Shown one piece after another: positions 12,771 through 31,510 of a stretch of 64,000 nucleotides of DNA. The notes under the pieces were generated by a model, which did not search any database, had not been told where the DNA came from, and saw only the letters and a list, made by a program, of their open reading frames with translations. Position 1 is the stretch's first letter. Every line of letters begins with the position of its first letter. Position numbers and translations under genes: made by a program. Source of the DNA: Liquidambar formosana (lineage: Eukaryota > Streptophyta > Magnoliopsida > Saxifragales > Altingiaceae); assembly GCA_039720395.1 (NCBI GenBank), contig CM077833.1, positions 29,720,271 through 29,784,270 of the forward strand, in the 5' to 3' direction.

Positions 12771-14861
12771 TTGGAAAACTTGTGCTCTAGGATGGGGGTA
12801 CCATCTTATTGGATATAGTGATACATCGGAGGATGCAGACGAAAGGACAAATTTGAGAAGAATTATTTGGCATAAACATATGCTTTTGCTATTTTTATAA
12901 TACAAAACAAATTAACTTTATTCATTCAATAATTTTTTACCTTTTTTGATAAAAAAAAAACACTTTTATTTGCTGCCCCTTTTTGGGAGGCGCTAGGGTG
13001 CAATGGTCAAAAAGTGTAGGAAAAATGTTATTCGTCTTTCGCATTGTATAGCATGGTTATCTCATATTCTCATATGCATAAATTGCGGGGCAGGGCTTGT
13101 CACAAATTTGGCAAATCGATGCCAAATTTATTTTTTTATTTTTTATTTTATGTTTTTCATTTGATAAAAGTCAAATAGCCACCCACCCACCCCCACCCAA
13201 AAAAAAATGAAAAAAAATAAAAAGAGATACTAGTAATCCAGTATGCTGCTACAACGCCATCTAAATAAGCTTGCTCGATAAGCCTCCAATATAGATATAT
13301 ATCATTTGTTGGTACCCATAAGTGTCCATTGTATCTAACCAAGCTTCCGATTTTTAATTTCATACGGGGTACTTTGGCATCAGAGACCTAATGGACCATC
13401 TCTTATTATTCTTTTTAATGGTATATATGTATAAAGTGTGTTGGTTCTCTTGCTTTAAACTATGCCAAATTTTATTCTTCTAAATTTTTTATGACTTCTA
13501 AGTGTTTTTTTTTTTTTCTTTTTCAATAGCCTTGTGATTTATTAGCACTTCTCTCTCCTATGTGGAAGTAGGTTCTAGGTTCAAGGGAATTTTTTTTTTT
13601 TTTTTTTTTTTTTTGGTGCAATTATGAATTGAATTTATTGTACAAAGCAAAATTTTTTTAGTAGTTTTTATGAAGAGTGTTTATGTAATCAGATCAGATT
13701 ATGTACCAATGACGGATTCATAACTCAATTTCTAACATGTATTGTATTTAGTTATTGGATTGGATTGGATTAGGCTCAATTTGTGCAGGTGCGGAAGAGG
13801 TTCAATCTTCATTAAGGAGGGGTCCGTAAATTTTCTTTTTATGATGGGAATCAAATATCGATACTCAAATTGTGTTCCCCTAAAATTTGATTTTATGAGA
13901 AGTCTCTAGACTCTTTACTACACTTGTGAGCCTCCTACAATTGTTTATGTTTGCAAGAGAAATGCTATGATCTGTTGCAATTGACCAATCTTCTTTTTAT
14001 GGGCACTACACATGTCTACTACAACCGAGTTTTTGACTATTTTAACCGTAATATTCAAGACACACGTGGAATTATTGAATCTATTGCATCAAATCTATCA
14101 TGCTAATATAAATTCAACAAAAATAATTTTAAATCGAGCTCACACACTTATCAAAATTGATGAAGAGTTTCAGTGAAATATTTTTGAATGAGAGAGAGCG
14201 CATATTCTTAAATCAAGTGAAATTTTATGATGGAATTTTGTATAAAAAAACCTTTCTAAGGGATCTTCTATCAAATGGTAAAGGTGTGTGTCTTGGACTT
14301 CTTGTGACATCCTTTGATACAGGGGAGAGCATGCCAATTTACCCAGAAGGGTGCCCTCATTGTAGCTTTTTTCAATTTCACCTAGTTGACCAATTGTATA
14401 GACATTGCATAGAATAACTTGAAATTCTAATAGAAAAATTATTGCCTGTTTCAATAATGTAAATCCCCTGAAGATGTCTTGGAAAATGAGTATATAGTTG
14501 AAATTATTGAAACTGAGGTTTTTCTTCCGATTGCGCTATTGCACTGAGTGGGATCCCTCGTGGATCCTGATGTCCATTATTCTATAGTCCTTGCTTACGC
14601 TGCAAGTTTTGGCGGAAATTACCATAAGCAAATAAAAACCTAGTAAAGAGAAACGAAAGCCTGTGGAATTTTCCAACCTCCTCTAGAGTTCACACATTCA
14701 CACATAAAATCACAATCATATGACGCCCCATTAAAATAAGAGAAACTCTACCAATAAAAAAAGGGTCCCAGTAAGGAAAAAAAAAAAGGAAATTTATTTT
14801 AGGGGTTAAGTAAAGAGGATTTACAATTTTTCTTTTCACTAAAAAATAAAATTAAAAAAAA

Positions 14862-15214
14862 AGGTAAATTACGAAAAATCGCTCTAAAGTGTGGGGCGTC
14901 AGCATATAACCTCTCTTATATTTTAATTTTGTTAATGTGTCTCCCTGATGTTTTAATTCTTGTCAATGTGCCCTACTGTCGCTCGTCGTTGATAAAATTT
15001 AACGAAAATTAGTCACATGACCATACACATGATACTGTTAAAGGAGCCGTATTTCCCAAAACCGCTGAAACCTTCGGTGGCGTCATAGTCAATTGGATGG
15101 CTATCAACGATTGGTTCTCTCTTCCAACTAAACTAGGGGGTACATTGACAAAATTAATACATAAGGGGTTATCTATTGACCCCTATGCTTTAGGGAAATT
15201 TTTTGCAATTTACT
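14862..15214. mobile_element. Foldback (MULE-type) non-autonomous element candidate
   Basis: The left end GGTAAATTACGAAAAATCGC pairs with the right end, whose reverse complement starts CAGTAAATTGCAAAAAATTT. Pairing continues inward for about 70 bases through TTAATTTTGTCAATGT. Poly-A flanks both ends, so a target duplication cannot be read. The termini resemble those of the larger element at 49072-50213. Confidence 0.5.
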
Positions 15215-15795
15215 GAAAAAAAAAAAAAAAAAAACCATAAAGAAGAGACTGATATAGCAATCCTATAGGAATAGGTCTTTACCTATATTTGTGCCTGCAA
15301 GTAGATCTATTCTATCCTACTTGCTCAATCCTAGTTCGAGTAACACCTCACCAAGGACCACATGGAAAATGGGGCAGTGGCCTGATAATACTCCAAAGTA
15401 ATGCTAATTCCAAGCTTTGAATTAAAAATTTACGAGTCATCCAATCTTTTCATGAGTGACCCAGTGCTTTTGGACCTCCACCCCTGATGAGTAAAAAGGA
15501 GACACTCTTGTCGTATTTTTGTAATTCCGTGGGTCTAAAATTGGGACATAAGAAGATCACTAAAACTAATTTAATGGTGAGAGAGGATATGATAAAGAGT
15601 AGGATCATAATAAGTTAAAAGTTCGTATCCTTTAATTATGATAAGTTAAGAGTTCAACCATTAAAGGGCACATTTTTAAAATGGCATTTCTAAAACGGGC
15701 GTGGTGGCTTAAAATTCCTTTTCTTGGCTAGGATGGGCTGGACTTACTAATCGTGAAATAAAATTGGGTAGGGCTAAACAAGGTCCAACGAGACT

Positions 15796-16185
15796 AGGAA
15801 CGACTATTGCAACCCCCCATTCTTATTACCCACCCCTTATTCTTTAGGTTTTTATGTAAAATATAAAAAGTTTTTATGAAAATCGGCCGCGATGTCCATT
15901 AGAAAACATCATTTTGAATAACTTTGTAGGAGAAAGTTTTTCCTAAATCTATTGTTTAAATATACTTTTTAGTCATTTATAGCCTTTATTTCATTTTTTT
16001 GCCAAAAAGTCTACCTAAACGATAAATTTTGGAAAAATTTTCTTCTACAGAGTTGTTCAAAATTATGTTTTCTAATGGACCAAACAATTGGTTTTTACAA
16101 AAACCTTTTATATTTTTCATAAAATCTTAAAAACTAAAAGAAAAGGGGTGGGCTTATTAGAATGGGGGGTTGCAATAGCCGTCCC
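15796..16185. mobile_element. Palindromic MULE-MITE, family F1 (copy 1)
   Basis: The left end GGAACGACTATTGCAACCCC and the right end GGGGTTGCAATAGCCGTCCC are inverted repeats. The two arms, each near 190 bp, form a near-complete palindrome. The same sequence recurs at 37858-38254 and 39044-39443. No clean target duplication is left, which fits an older copy. Confidence 0.75.
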
Positions 16186-18191
16186 GGCTTACTAAGACCA
16201 ATTAAGGCCCAAGGCTGAGCAAGCTTAGGCCTGTATAATGCAATCTAACACCATATGATTACCCAGTTTGGAGTGTGGAAAACCCCATGTTATTGCTGTC
16301 TGGCCCAACCTCACGCAAATTACAACAATAGTCAAGATCTCATTGCAAAGAAGGGACATCGCCTAAAATGAATGCGCATTGCAGCGCTAGAAGCAGCCCG
16401 ATTAGTAAATCCCAAGCCGAGTGATACTCCGGGAAAGAGAACGACTGAGCGATAACCAAAAAATCAAGTTTTTGCTGATCTACGTCTTTGTCAAAATATA
16501 GTTTCAGATCCTTGGAAACATTATGATTTGTGGGTGATTAATATACAGATTCATCCATCAAAGCATATGTCGATCGTTGATAGGGCTTGTTGGGCCCATG
16601 GTGCATTCAATTAGATGTTTTCGACATCCATTGATTGGCAATAAAGAGTGCAAAACTATCATTTGTTTAAAACTTTTCTGTTAATATTAGAAACGGCCTT
16701 TGTTAAGCATAGGATTAATGCAATACTGACTAATCGCCCCAGGTTTGCCCCATCCAGTAGTACATAGAAGGTCCACGGAGACCCCCCTGCACCAAAGCAC
16801 AGTCATCCCCTCAGGCCCAAAAGAGGAACAAGCTTGTATTGAGGTATGGGCGTGACTGACGGAAGCTGTGTGGCTGGTCTTGGGCCGTTTACATATGGTC
16901 AGAGAGTTCCTGCTCCATCCATAGCAGAGTGAGATCACTCCACTAACTTTTAAAAGTTAGTCTCGTATTTCTTTCGCTTGAGAGCAGGCAGGAAATTGGG
17001 GAAATTAGTACAATATTGGCTTCGAATCTCATCATTGTCAAAGCAAAAAATGGAAAAGAAATTAAGTCGGAAATGTATGCCACAAATTTGGCAGCTAGTT
17101 CCACCAAGTTTGGAAATGGTCCAGAACGGAACTTGCAAGATCTTAATAACTTACTTATTGTCAGGCAAACAAGCCATTGGCAGAAGTGCAGAAGTAATAA
17201 GATGATTACAAACGGAATTGATGTGGTCATTTCCATAAACATGCCAAAGTTGAATAACCCAAATCTCTCTACTCATAAATTGTTTGCATATCACCAACCT
17301 TGTAGCTGTGATGTTATCACTTTCCCCTTGTAAGAGGAAGGGAGGATCAAGATCCTCGGTGCGAAAAAATGAGGGGAAGGGGGACTTAGAAGGCTAAAAC
17401 AATACATAGGTTAGATTGTGTTCTAAATAAAACTTGCTGCAATATGAACAATCATAAATCCTCAAGAGTTAGTTAAAGTGGCAAATCTCGAACAAGCACA
17501 TCAGTAAGTGCGAGTGCTTTGTTCAAAACCCTTACTGTGCAATGACCTCCATGGGATACCAATAGAGTTCGAGATGGCTTGATAATTACTTAGTATATCT
17601 AAGATGGGGTTGTATGAATCGCCCAAAGGAATTTAAAAAAATAAAAATAAAAATGCAGAGTAAAAAATCAGAGACGACTGTAAAGCTTCAAAAATAGTGA
17701 GGATAACTAGCGGTATAATTAATAGGTTGTGCAGATGTAATTATATTAAGCGAGTGAAACTTATTGTTGTACAAGAGAGGGGGCAAAACAGTGAAAACGT
17801 CAAATTATGATGGGCGAACTGGAACCAGCTGTGAGAAGATTGAAGAAGCTGGAAATTTGATAATTAAAAAAAAAGGCGATTTGGTCGGGCGGTCGGGATC
17901 ACGGGCGCTGCAACAGCATGGCATGTGCAGCCATGCAGGACCTGACAAGTGGACCCCCACCCACCAATCTCACTCACCTCCACCGTCCGATATTTATTGC
18001 CCTTAATAACAACTCCACAACCTCACCACACCTTAGAAAAACCCCACCTCTCTCACAATACCATATTACCAACAAGACAAAAATATTTTCCATATATATA
18101 TATATATGTATGTATTTTTTTTGCTTTTCCCATTTTGCCACTATGCACACAACATATTTCCAGTCAGCATGTTGGTGTAGCCACGTCATTA

Positions 18192-23797
<5,606 letters not shown>

Positions 23798-23878
23798 TTT
23801 CTTTGTTTAATTTCGTTTTTTTTTTTTTGTGTGTTTATTTTGAGTGTGCTGTGTGGTGGGGGGGGGGGGTTGATTTTA

Positions 23879-23887
23879 TTTTATATA
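23879..23887 (-). promoter_or_regulatory. TATA box candidate for the cytokinin oxidase gene
   Basis: The minus strand reads CCCCTATATAAAATAAAATC here. The TATATAAA core ends 82 bp before the ATG at 23797, allowing a 5' UTR of about 50 nt. It lies between a poly-G/C run and the (GGT)n stretch at 23942-23965. Confidence 0.55.
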
Positions 23888-24325
23888 GGGGGAATGGAGG
23901 TGAAGGATAACAAAACTGCACACACCGGCGAAGGGAATTTGGGTGGTGGTGGTGGTGGTGGTGGTGACAGTTTTGGGAAGGTAACAAAATCTTGTGGCAG
24001 CGTTGTGGGGAGTCGTGGTGCTAACGTAAGCCCGATTGCGCTTTAAAGATTTACTACGCAACATGCACAGATTCTCTCTCTCTCGCTCCCTGCTTTTTTT
24101 CACGTTAGGCAGATAACGAGGAATGGGAAACAGGAGGAGTTTTGTTTCTCTCTCCTCACTCTCTCTCTCTATGACTATATGTATGTGTATGTATGCGGGT
24201 TTCACAGAGTCTGACTCTGTTTCTCTCTCTCTCTCTTGTGTCTAGGATATGAGATACAAGTCCTCAATTTATAGGACAAGGGTGTGGGGGGGTTGGGGAG
24301 GGGGGGGGGTGTGGGGTGTGGGAGA

Positions 24326-24500
24326 CACGTGGCTGTTCACGTGCGAGGGATGAGGTGACACGTGTGGAGAAGAGGAGTTAGCGTCAGTGGGGCCAAGTGT
24401 GGTAATGGGAAGGCTGGGTTGGGCTAAGAAGGAGGGTGTGGGGCCCACGAAGGGATACGGAGGATCTGTGTGGGGACGCGAGCAAGGAAAGGTTCACGTG
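24326..24500. promoter_or_regulatory. Cluster of four G-box (CACGTG) motifs upstream of CKX
   Basis: Palindromic CACGTG occurs at 24326-24331, 24338-24343, 24359-24364 and 24495-24500. That is four copies in 175 bp, 530-700 bp upstream of the CKX start codon. In plants such sites bind bZIP and bHLH factors (ABF, PIF, MYC). The surrounding block is unusually GC-rich for this window. A function in CKX control is inferred from position. Confidence 0.5.
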
Positions 24501-24604
24501 GGTGCAGAGACGGGACGATGTTAAGCTGTGCAACCAATAAAGATTCTCTGTCCCTCTACGTATAAATTACATACAGTCATAGACACACCTACCTATACCT
24601 AGGC

Positions 24605-24605
24605 C

Positions 24606-24632
<27 letters not shown>
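24605..24632. repeat. (AT)n microsatellite
   Basis: About fourteen AT units, followed by CATACAGT repeats. Located about 0.8 kb upstream of the CKX start. Confidence 0.9.
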
Positions 24633-24636
<4 letters not shown>

Positions 24637-25730
24637 CAGTCATACAGCAGTATATAATTATATATAGACTGAGAGAGAGAGAGTCGTCAGCCGACGCCCA
24701 TGCTTAAACTGGTATATTAATCATCCAGTCATTATCACTGCATTATGTTGAAGTCCTATATTAAATTTGGAACTTCCCACACAATCAGAAAATCTAGCCT
24801 TAGATTGCATATTCTTAAATGGCTTAGATTGCATATTCTTACCTTTAATTTTCCACATCATTTATAAGCCAACCATGCACAAGTGGGTGTTTGGTGTCAT
24901 ACCCAACAGTAAGACACCACCACCACCATACACAGACATACGACAGAATACGAATAGTCTTGATTGATGTCGTGCATACGAGCCATCGAGTACCTAACCA
25001 TTGTTATATATATACTTTTATGTATAATAGGGACTAATGTTTTAGTTTGGACCATTTATGCAGTTCTATTTCCTTTAGTTTGAGCAGTGGGTTCAGCATA
25101 TTGCATTATTTGAACAAATGGTTGTGTGCTGGAATGAAATTGACTGCGCGCCAATAATCAGTGCATACTTTGAACCCTTGAGACGCGACCCTTTGTGTCC
25201 CAAATTTGTAACTAGCTCAATGAGGTTTGGGGAAATAATAATGGAGCCATGAAGAAGAAAGGTGAAGTTTCTTTCCGACTCTTAATCAATATTGAAGGAG
25301 CTAGCCATGCTGTAGTTTGTGGTGGGTTGCATCCACTGTCCCACCCCATCTAAACAAGACAAAACAAAACAAAAAATTGGTGGTTAGGCATCATGACAGA
25401 GTCAGAACATTAATCTTGTAGGATCGAAAGTCAAGACTAATAATAAATATCTTGGAATTTTTTTTTTCTCAATAGCAGATCATATTAATTGGGATTTTAT
25501 TCTTTAACTTTGTATAGGTTACAAAAATGATTATAATAAATAAAATGAGCCAACTCATCAAATTTTTGGATCAAAAAAGCTGTTAGGGGTTCAAAATAAT
25601 TTTTCTAAGAGGTTAAATAAAAATTGGTAGGGTCAAATTATTAAATACTCATAATTTAGTTCAAGGAAAAAAAAAAAGAAGGTGAGAGAGTCGATTACCC
25701 CCTCTCTCCGCCCTTAGTTAGGGGATTCGG

Positions 25731-25953
25731 ATTTGGTGCAATTGGTTACTTTTACTGCATGGTATAGTAAACGTAAGATCAATGACATGTGGATAAGGAG
25801 GAGAAATGGAGAGCGGTTAGGCATTAGGCGTCAAATGCATATCTCGAATTTCAGCCCTTTCTTCTCCTTTTTCAGCCCTTTCTTCTCCTTGCCACGTGTC
25901 ATCGATCCTACGTTTATTGTACCATGCAGTAGCTGCACCAAATCCAAATCCCC
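25731..25953. mobile_element. Foldback MITE, family F3 (copy 1)
   Basis: The left end GGGGATTCGGATTTGGTGCA is the inverse of the right end (TGCACCAAATCCAAATCCCC). The TIR continues for about 70 bp through TGCATGGTATAGTAAACGTA and GATCAATGACATGTGG. A related copy is at 32395-32601. No clear target duplication is visible. Confidence 0.7.
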
Positions 25954-27266
25954 TGGTTAGGACCTTTGTTTAGTTATTGTACGTGCTTCACTACACTACA
26001 TAGTTCTACCATATGAGTGCCGAATGCAAGAATTCAATGTAGTAGGGTCCCCATGTTGGTCCGAAATGTCAATTTAGAGGACAGAAAACTATGTAAACCC
26101 CTCTCAATAATAGGGGTAGACATTAATTATTGTTAGGTAATGTGAAAAGCTACCTAATTCAGTTGGTTTACTGGCGAAAGTGGCTTTGCTCATTCTGATC
26201 CTTGAGAGGATCCATCCTTTGATTGCCATGGTTCAACAACCTCTATATGAAAAGAAAATAAAAAAAAAATCCTAAAGGACAGAAACAATTTTAGTGGTAA
26301 CTAATTACCACTTGTAACAATTTATCCAAGCCGTCTCTAGTGAGGTCCCAGGACAACTACTGCATCTCTGAGAAGCTATTGTCACATTGATACCGAATCA
26401 TTATGATAGCGCATGTCCCATATACGAGTAAAATAGTTCGGCATCTTGACCGATTTGACCTTAAGGTGATTAAAATGTTTGCCTGTGGCCTTTCGTGAAA
26501 AAATGAAATAAAATCTCCCGAGAGTCCAACCCACTGAGTCATCTGAGGATCCCTCCATTAAAATGTTTGCCTGAGGCCCTCAACTTGTATCGAAACAACC
26601 TTGCATCTACCGTATTGGTTGAGTTTCAATGTTGATTTTCGAATTACGTACATAGGCTCTAGTTATTATTGTCACATCTAGGAGTAATTTCTAACCCCTC
26701 GGCCGGGGTTCAAAATGGTGTGAGTTTGTTTTTTCCACACAGGCTGGAGAATAGAGAGAGAGACCCGGAAACACGTGGGCTCAAAGATGGTATGAGGGGG
26801 GAAAAAGGTGGGGGGGGGGGGGTGATTTTCCATTAAATAAACCCACTTTTTTGGCATTTACATTGGAACTCTTGGTGTGGACACCATGACTTCTCAAACA
26901 AACATAAAAGCGTTTTTTTCTTCCCTTTCTCTTTCTTTGTTAGCAACATTGTTCGTCAGTCAAATCAATGTTTTAAATGAGGAAAATGTTTCCATTTGTT
27001 TTTGAAAAATAATAATTTTTTAATTTCTTTTTGGCTCGATAAGATGACAAGAAAGATTCCAAATTTTTATTAGCTGTCTCCTTGTGTCTTCTAGGCAACC
27101 AGACGAATTAGCATGTTCAAATAAATAAAATCATAATCTCTCTATTTAAAAGGATATATATTATGACAATGTTTTATATCTTGAAAATATGTGTTGTAAC
27201 ATGACTCCTGTCCATCACGAGCCATGTCTCACATATGACTTCATCTTGTACTTGTCCTTTAACTTA

Positions 27267-27422
27267 GGATAATATTACTTTGCCCTCACACTTTTGTCAC
27301 ACCAGTGTATTTGGAAGAGTAAAATGTTGCAATCGTATCAGTGAGTCCCACAACATTACCCTACCAAATATATTGGTAAGGTAAAGTGTAAGGCAAAAGT
27401 GTGGGGTTACCTAGCATTACCC
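27267..27422. mobile_element. Short MULE-like MITE, family F4 (copy 1)
   Basis: The 156-bp element has inverted ends (left GGATAATATTACTTTGCCC; right, reverse-complemented, GGGTAATGCTAGGTAACCCC) followed by the shared CACACTTTTG. Flanks TTTAACTTA (27258-27266) and TTTAGTTTA (27423-27431) look like a 9-bp target duplication with two mismatches. A second copy is at 31357-31510. Confidence 0.65.
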
Positions 27423-29735
27423 TTTAGTTTATTCAATGATTACACAATTTATAAAAAAAAATATAAAAAGAATATATATATATATAAACACATACACATA
27501 TACATACACATACACGCAAAGAAAAAGAACTTACAAGGTGCACGAGTCGTGTTGAGTAGGACCCATTGGTTAATAATGACCCTACCGCTCCTTTGTACTA
27601 AAGGATTGAATCACAACTATCCATCAAATGATATATGTAAAAGATATTGGATCTCATTTTCTTATGCGTTGTGAGTTAGAAAAATTGTAAAAGCTTAGTG
27701 TGAATGGAGTTTCATAAGCTCTTATGACTTAGTGATACCATGTGAGCTTGAGAGACTATTAGTCTACTTGTTTCAGGAGTCGAATTCCCTTCAATATTAC
27801 AAGAAAAAAAAATCATATAATACAATAAAAGGTATTTTTAATCATTTGGTTTATAATTTTATATTGTTAACAGAGAATTACAAAACTAGCCCTAAACTAT
27901 TGTGTAATAAAAAGGCTAAAGATTTGAAATCCTCCATGAAGATTCATATCTTTGGGACCAAATAAAGGGGTTTCGACTTGTCCTTTTAACCAAATGGGTG
28001 GCAGTCTCAATATTAGTTTTGTTTGTCTTTCTTTTCCTTGAAAGAAAAGACTGAAGTCAGTCTACGCATTTCTATGTTGATATATATAAAATATGAAATT
28101 TGGAAATCTAACCACCACCCTCATTGTTTTTATTTTATTTCTGTCAAAATCTAATGAAAAAGTTGTCATACTAATGGCCAAACTCAATTGGCTTCGTAAC
28201 ACACCTTTCCCTTATTTTAATTTCAATATTCACTCTTCTCCACTTAACATGCATTTTCAAATAGAATAAAATAGATGGTAACGAAGTTCTTTCAAGACTT
28301 GGCTTCTTAGGTTGTATAAACAATCATGTTAATTTATAGCTTAATTTATAATTAGAATAAAAATATTAATTAGGTTTGAAGGACAGCAATGTGAGTCCTA
28401 TCCTCAATATAATATTTTCCCTTAGTTTTTATTGGGTCTGTAAGGAGATGATACTCATTTTTTTTTTTATAATAAAAAAATATTAGTATTCAAGTCATCA
28501 CTACTATGATGTAAACTAAATAATTGATAGCGATGGACTTTGAAACCCAAATCTGCATGATTTATTTTTTAATTTCAAATTCAGTTTGAGGAAACTTGGG
28601 GTCAAGTAAAGAATATAATAGCAATAATTCCATGGGTTTTTTTTTCTAACAAGTGGGCGAAATTTGTTTATTGTATCGATGACAACCATAATCATTCAAT
28701 CAGCTGCCGTATTATGGATAGACATAAATTCGGGTGCAAAAAATTCAAAATTTTGATTTGTCGTACGTTCAAATAATACAAAATGGTGCATTTTGGATAT
28801 AGAAGATCTACTAGTGGACCCACCGATGCGTACTACTGTTGGAGGGCATTTATTTATTTATTTATTTTTTCTTTCATACTTATAAATTTGCAGGCATCAC
28901 ATGATGTGCACTTGTATTGTTTATAATTATGGCACCTTTAGACATTTCATGGAAATCGTATTGTCCCCACAATGTTTTCTACGGAAGTTTCCTGTAAATT
29001 CATCGTATTGAGTGAGGCAATTACCTAGAATTGTTAAGCTAATCAACATGAGTAAAAGTTCTACATAGAGGCATTTCATAAAATCATATACCAACTCTAC
29101 CCTCAATCCTGGTAATGGTTCCAATTTTTTAACGGCTCTCTGTCCTTGTCCTTGATGATGGATTTGCATGTACACTCAAATGCGATTTAAATGGAGCCAT
29201 TTATAAAACCTCATGGACATGCATGACCAAACACAATCTTATTCATTGGTAATAAAAACGAATCATGTGACTCTGTTCGATCATGTTAAGGGAACCTTTA
29301 GTTTTGAGGACCATTAAGCATGGCTCATTCTTCTCGTCTTTGTTATACTCATCCCCATCGCTGGGGAATCTAAATGCATCCTTATAGGTGGAGCTTGTGA
29401 GTTTGAAAATGCAGCCACCAGTAGCTCAAAAGTAGCTAGGGTGGGGATCGAGCCTATTCCCTTTCACAGTTGATAAAGCATATGCAAGAATCAATTTAAA
29501 GCCATAATGGTTGATCAACTGTTGTCGTGTAAGATTCTCGGTATCTTTATCACTTGTATGTGTTACATAACTAGGTGCATCCCAAAAGGAAAAAAAAAGA
29601 AAAAAACCCAAGTGAATTGCTTTACCCTTAACGTAGTTTGTACGCGACAGCGATCAGTCTTTTCTCAGCCTAATTAGTTAAGATGTCAGGATCATTTTTT
29701 AAAAGTCTAGGCATCAAGTACTAGCTCTCTCTAAA

Positions 29736-29870
29736 CAACCAAAAACGTAGTCAATACAACGTGACGCTCGCTAATAGGAAAAAATAAGAAGGAAAGTAGT
29801 TTAAGCAACCAAAAACGTAGTCAATACAACATGAAGCTGGCTAATAGGAAAAAGTAAGAAGGAAAGTAGG
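29736..29870. repeat. 70-bp tandem duplication
   Basis: Two adjacent copies start CAACCAAAAACGTAGTCAAT at 29736 and 29806 and both end near GGAAAGTAG. They differ at a few sites. Confidence 0.85.
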
Positions 29871-30780
29871 ACGAAATTAAAGAAAAAGCTAATAATGAAG
29901 CACACGAAGGTATCTCCTTGATAAACTCTTAATTAGATTCTAATTTTTTTCTCCTTATCATAAAGCAATGTTCATACGGTGATAACCTTTGTAACGTTTT
30001 CCACAGCTGGTGTGGCATTTGAAATAAATAAATAAAAGTTTATTGAAAGATGGAGGTGGTGCCGTGGTGATGATGGGGTGTGTACTTGATGGTTCTGGCC
30101 CGGTGGTGGCCACGGCATGTGCCCTCACGGCCTAATGTGGGTTTATGTTTCAGTTCTCATTCCATTAACACAAAACACCGGGAATTTTGTTTCTGGTCGG
30201 TTTTATACCTTTACGGCTTTACCCAACAAAGTGGGCTTTCTCACTTCACTTACATCTCTCTCTCTCTCTTTCTCACTCTAAAACTCTAAATATTTTTATG
30301 TTTCCCTTTAAGATAAAAGAAAGATCTTTTGTATCTCTTTTCATATTCATATAATCATTCTGTCTTTCCTTTTAAAAACTCCATCTTCTACAACCAATCC
30401 ATATCGTCTCTCTCTCTTTGCAAAGCAGTAGGCAATATGGACCTACACAACTGTCACTTTGTAGACAAAGCTGCAAAGGAATAGCAAACAGACCACTTTT
30501 GTGTTAGTATATAAGGGAGAATCGACCTCTTTTTCGACCTGTCACCAATTATTCCTTGGATTAGATTCTTTTTTATCCGGTTTATATGGTAGGATGGTGA
30601 TAGAAATAATAATAAGCAAACCCCTAGTGACTTCTGGATTCCAATGGGCTTTAGAAAAAAAAGGAGTTAGTGTGTGAAATGTGAGAGAGAAAGAAAGGTT
30701 TTGCTTTCCATAAAATTACAGCTCAATGACAGCTCTTTTCATTACCATTACTATTAGTTTTTTTTTTTTTTCAAGTTTTA

Positions 30781-31015
30781 AGACCTGTTTGGGAATTTTA
30801 AAAACTGGATAAGACTGAGTCCAGTTCATAATTGTTATCTAATTTTTAAATAAACCAATTTATAAAAAAAAAAAAGTGTGTTTATGCATTATTTTCAGAA
30901 GAAAACTGGACTGATTAATTATTAGGAAAAAAAAATCCTTACCAACCAGTATGAAATAAAAACTGACTAAACTTATTTTCAACTTATTAAGTTTTCAGGT
31001 TTGTCAAACAGTCCC
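30781..31015. mobile_element. PIF/Harbinger-like MITE candidate
   Basis: The left end AGACCTGTTTGGGAATTTT pairs with the right end, whose reverse complement starts GGGACTGTTTGACAAAC. TTA flanks both ends as a 3-bp target duplication. Inner CCAGTTCATAA and AACCAGTATGA blocks continue the loose symmetry. Non-coding. Confidence 0.6.
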
Positions 31016-31356
31016 TTAGAAAATAATATTGCAACGAATAATTTGTAGTTTACACTACCATTCGAAATAGGCAATTAGCTAGGCAATAGACCTCTCTACT
31101 CAAGAGTCGAGACCATGGATGCAGTGGTAACACCTATGAATTCTTTCCTGACCTCACTTTTCCCTCCTATAGCTTCTTTCCTTTTATTTCTGATGTTTCT
31201 GTAAGGTTAGCACCATGCATGCATGCATGTATACTCCCGTGTACCATGTATGCTTTTTTTTTTCTTGGTAATTAACTTATGTACCATAGTTTTAAGATTG
31301 AAATAATTTTACCATTCTAAATGTGGGTGAGATTTTTTATTTTTTATATTTTCAAT

Positions 31357-31510
31357 GGGTAATGCTAGGTAGCCCCACACTTTGACCATATCAATATATT
31401 TGAAAGGGTAAAGTTGTGAGACCCACTAATATGATTACAATTCTTACCCTCTCAAATATACTAATAGGGCAAAGTGTAGGGCAAAAGTGTGGAGCAAAAT
31501 AGCATTATCC
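31357..31510. mobile_element. Short MULE-like MITE, family F4 (copy 2)
   Basis: A 154-bp element with ends GGGTAATGCTAGGTAGCCCC (left) and GGATAATGCTATTTTGCTCC (right, reverse-complemented). It is flanked by a perfect 9-bp direct duplication ATTTTCAAT (31348-31356 and 31511-31519). It is the younger-looking of the two F4 copies. Confidence 0.8.

Larger units (their letters stand above)
11958..18191. other. Intergenic between E2 and cytokinin oxidase genes
   Basis: I find no supported gene. The region holds AT-rich repeats (12503-12770), long T runs (about 13508-13520 and 13591-13614) and two foldback elements (14862-15214 and 15796-16185). A less AT-rich block at 16680-17340 has short open frames on both strands that match nothing I know. 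A short stretch near 12790-12850 on the plus strand reads GYSDTSEDADER, which faintly recalls a Copia RNase H, but is too short to call. Confidence 0.5.

Noticed and set aside
14157..14454. Overlapping frames of 86 and 94 codons on both strands
   Set aside because: No motif I recognise and no neighbouring exon; probably chance in a slightly less AT-rich patch.
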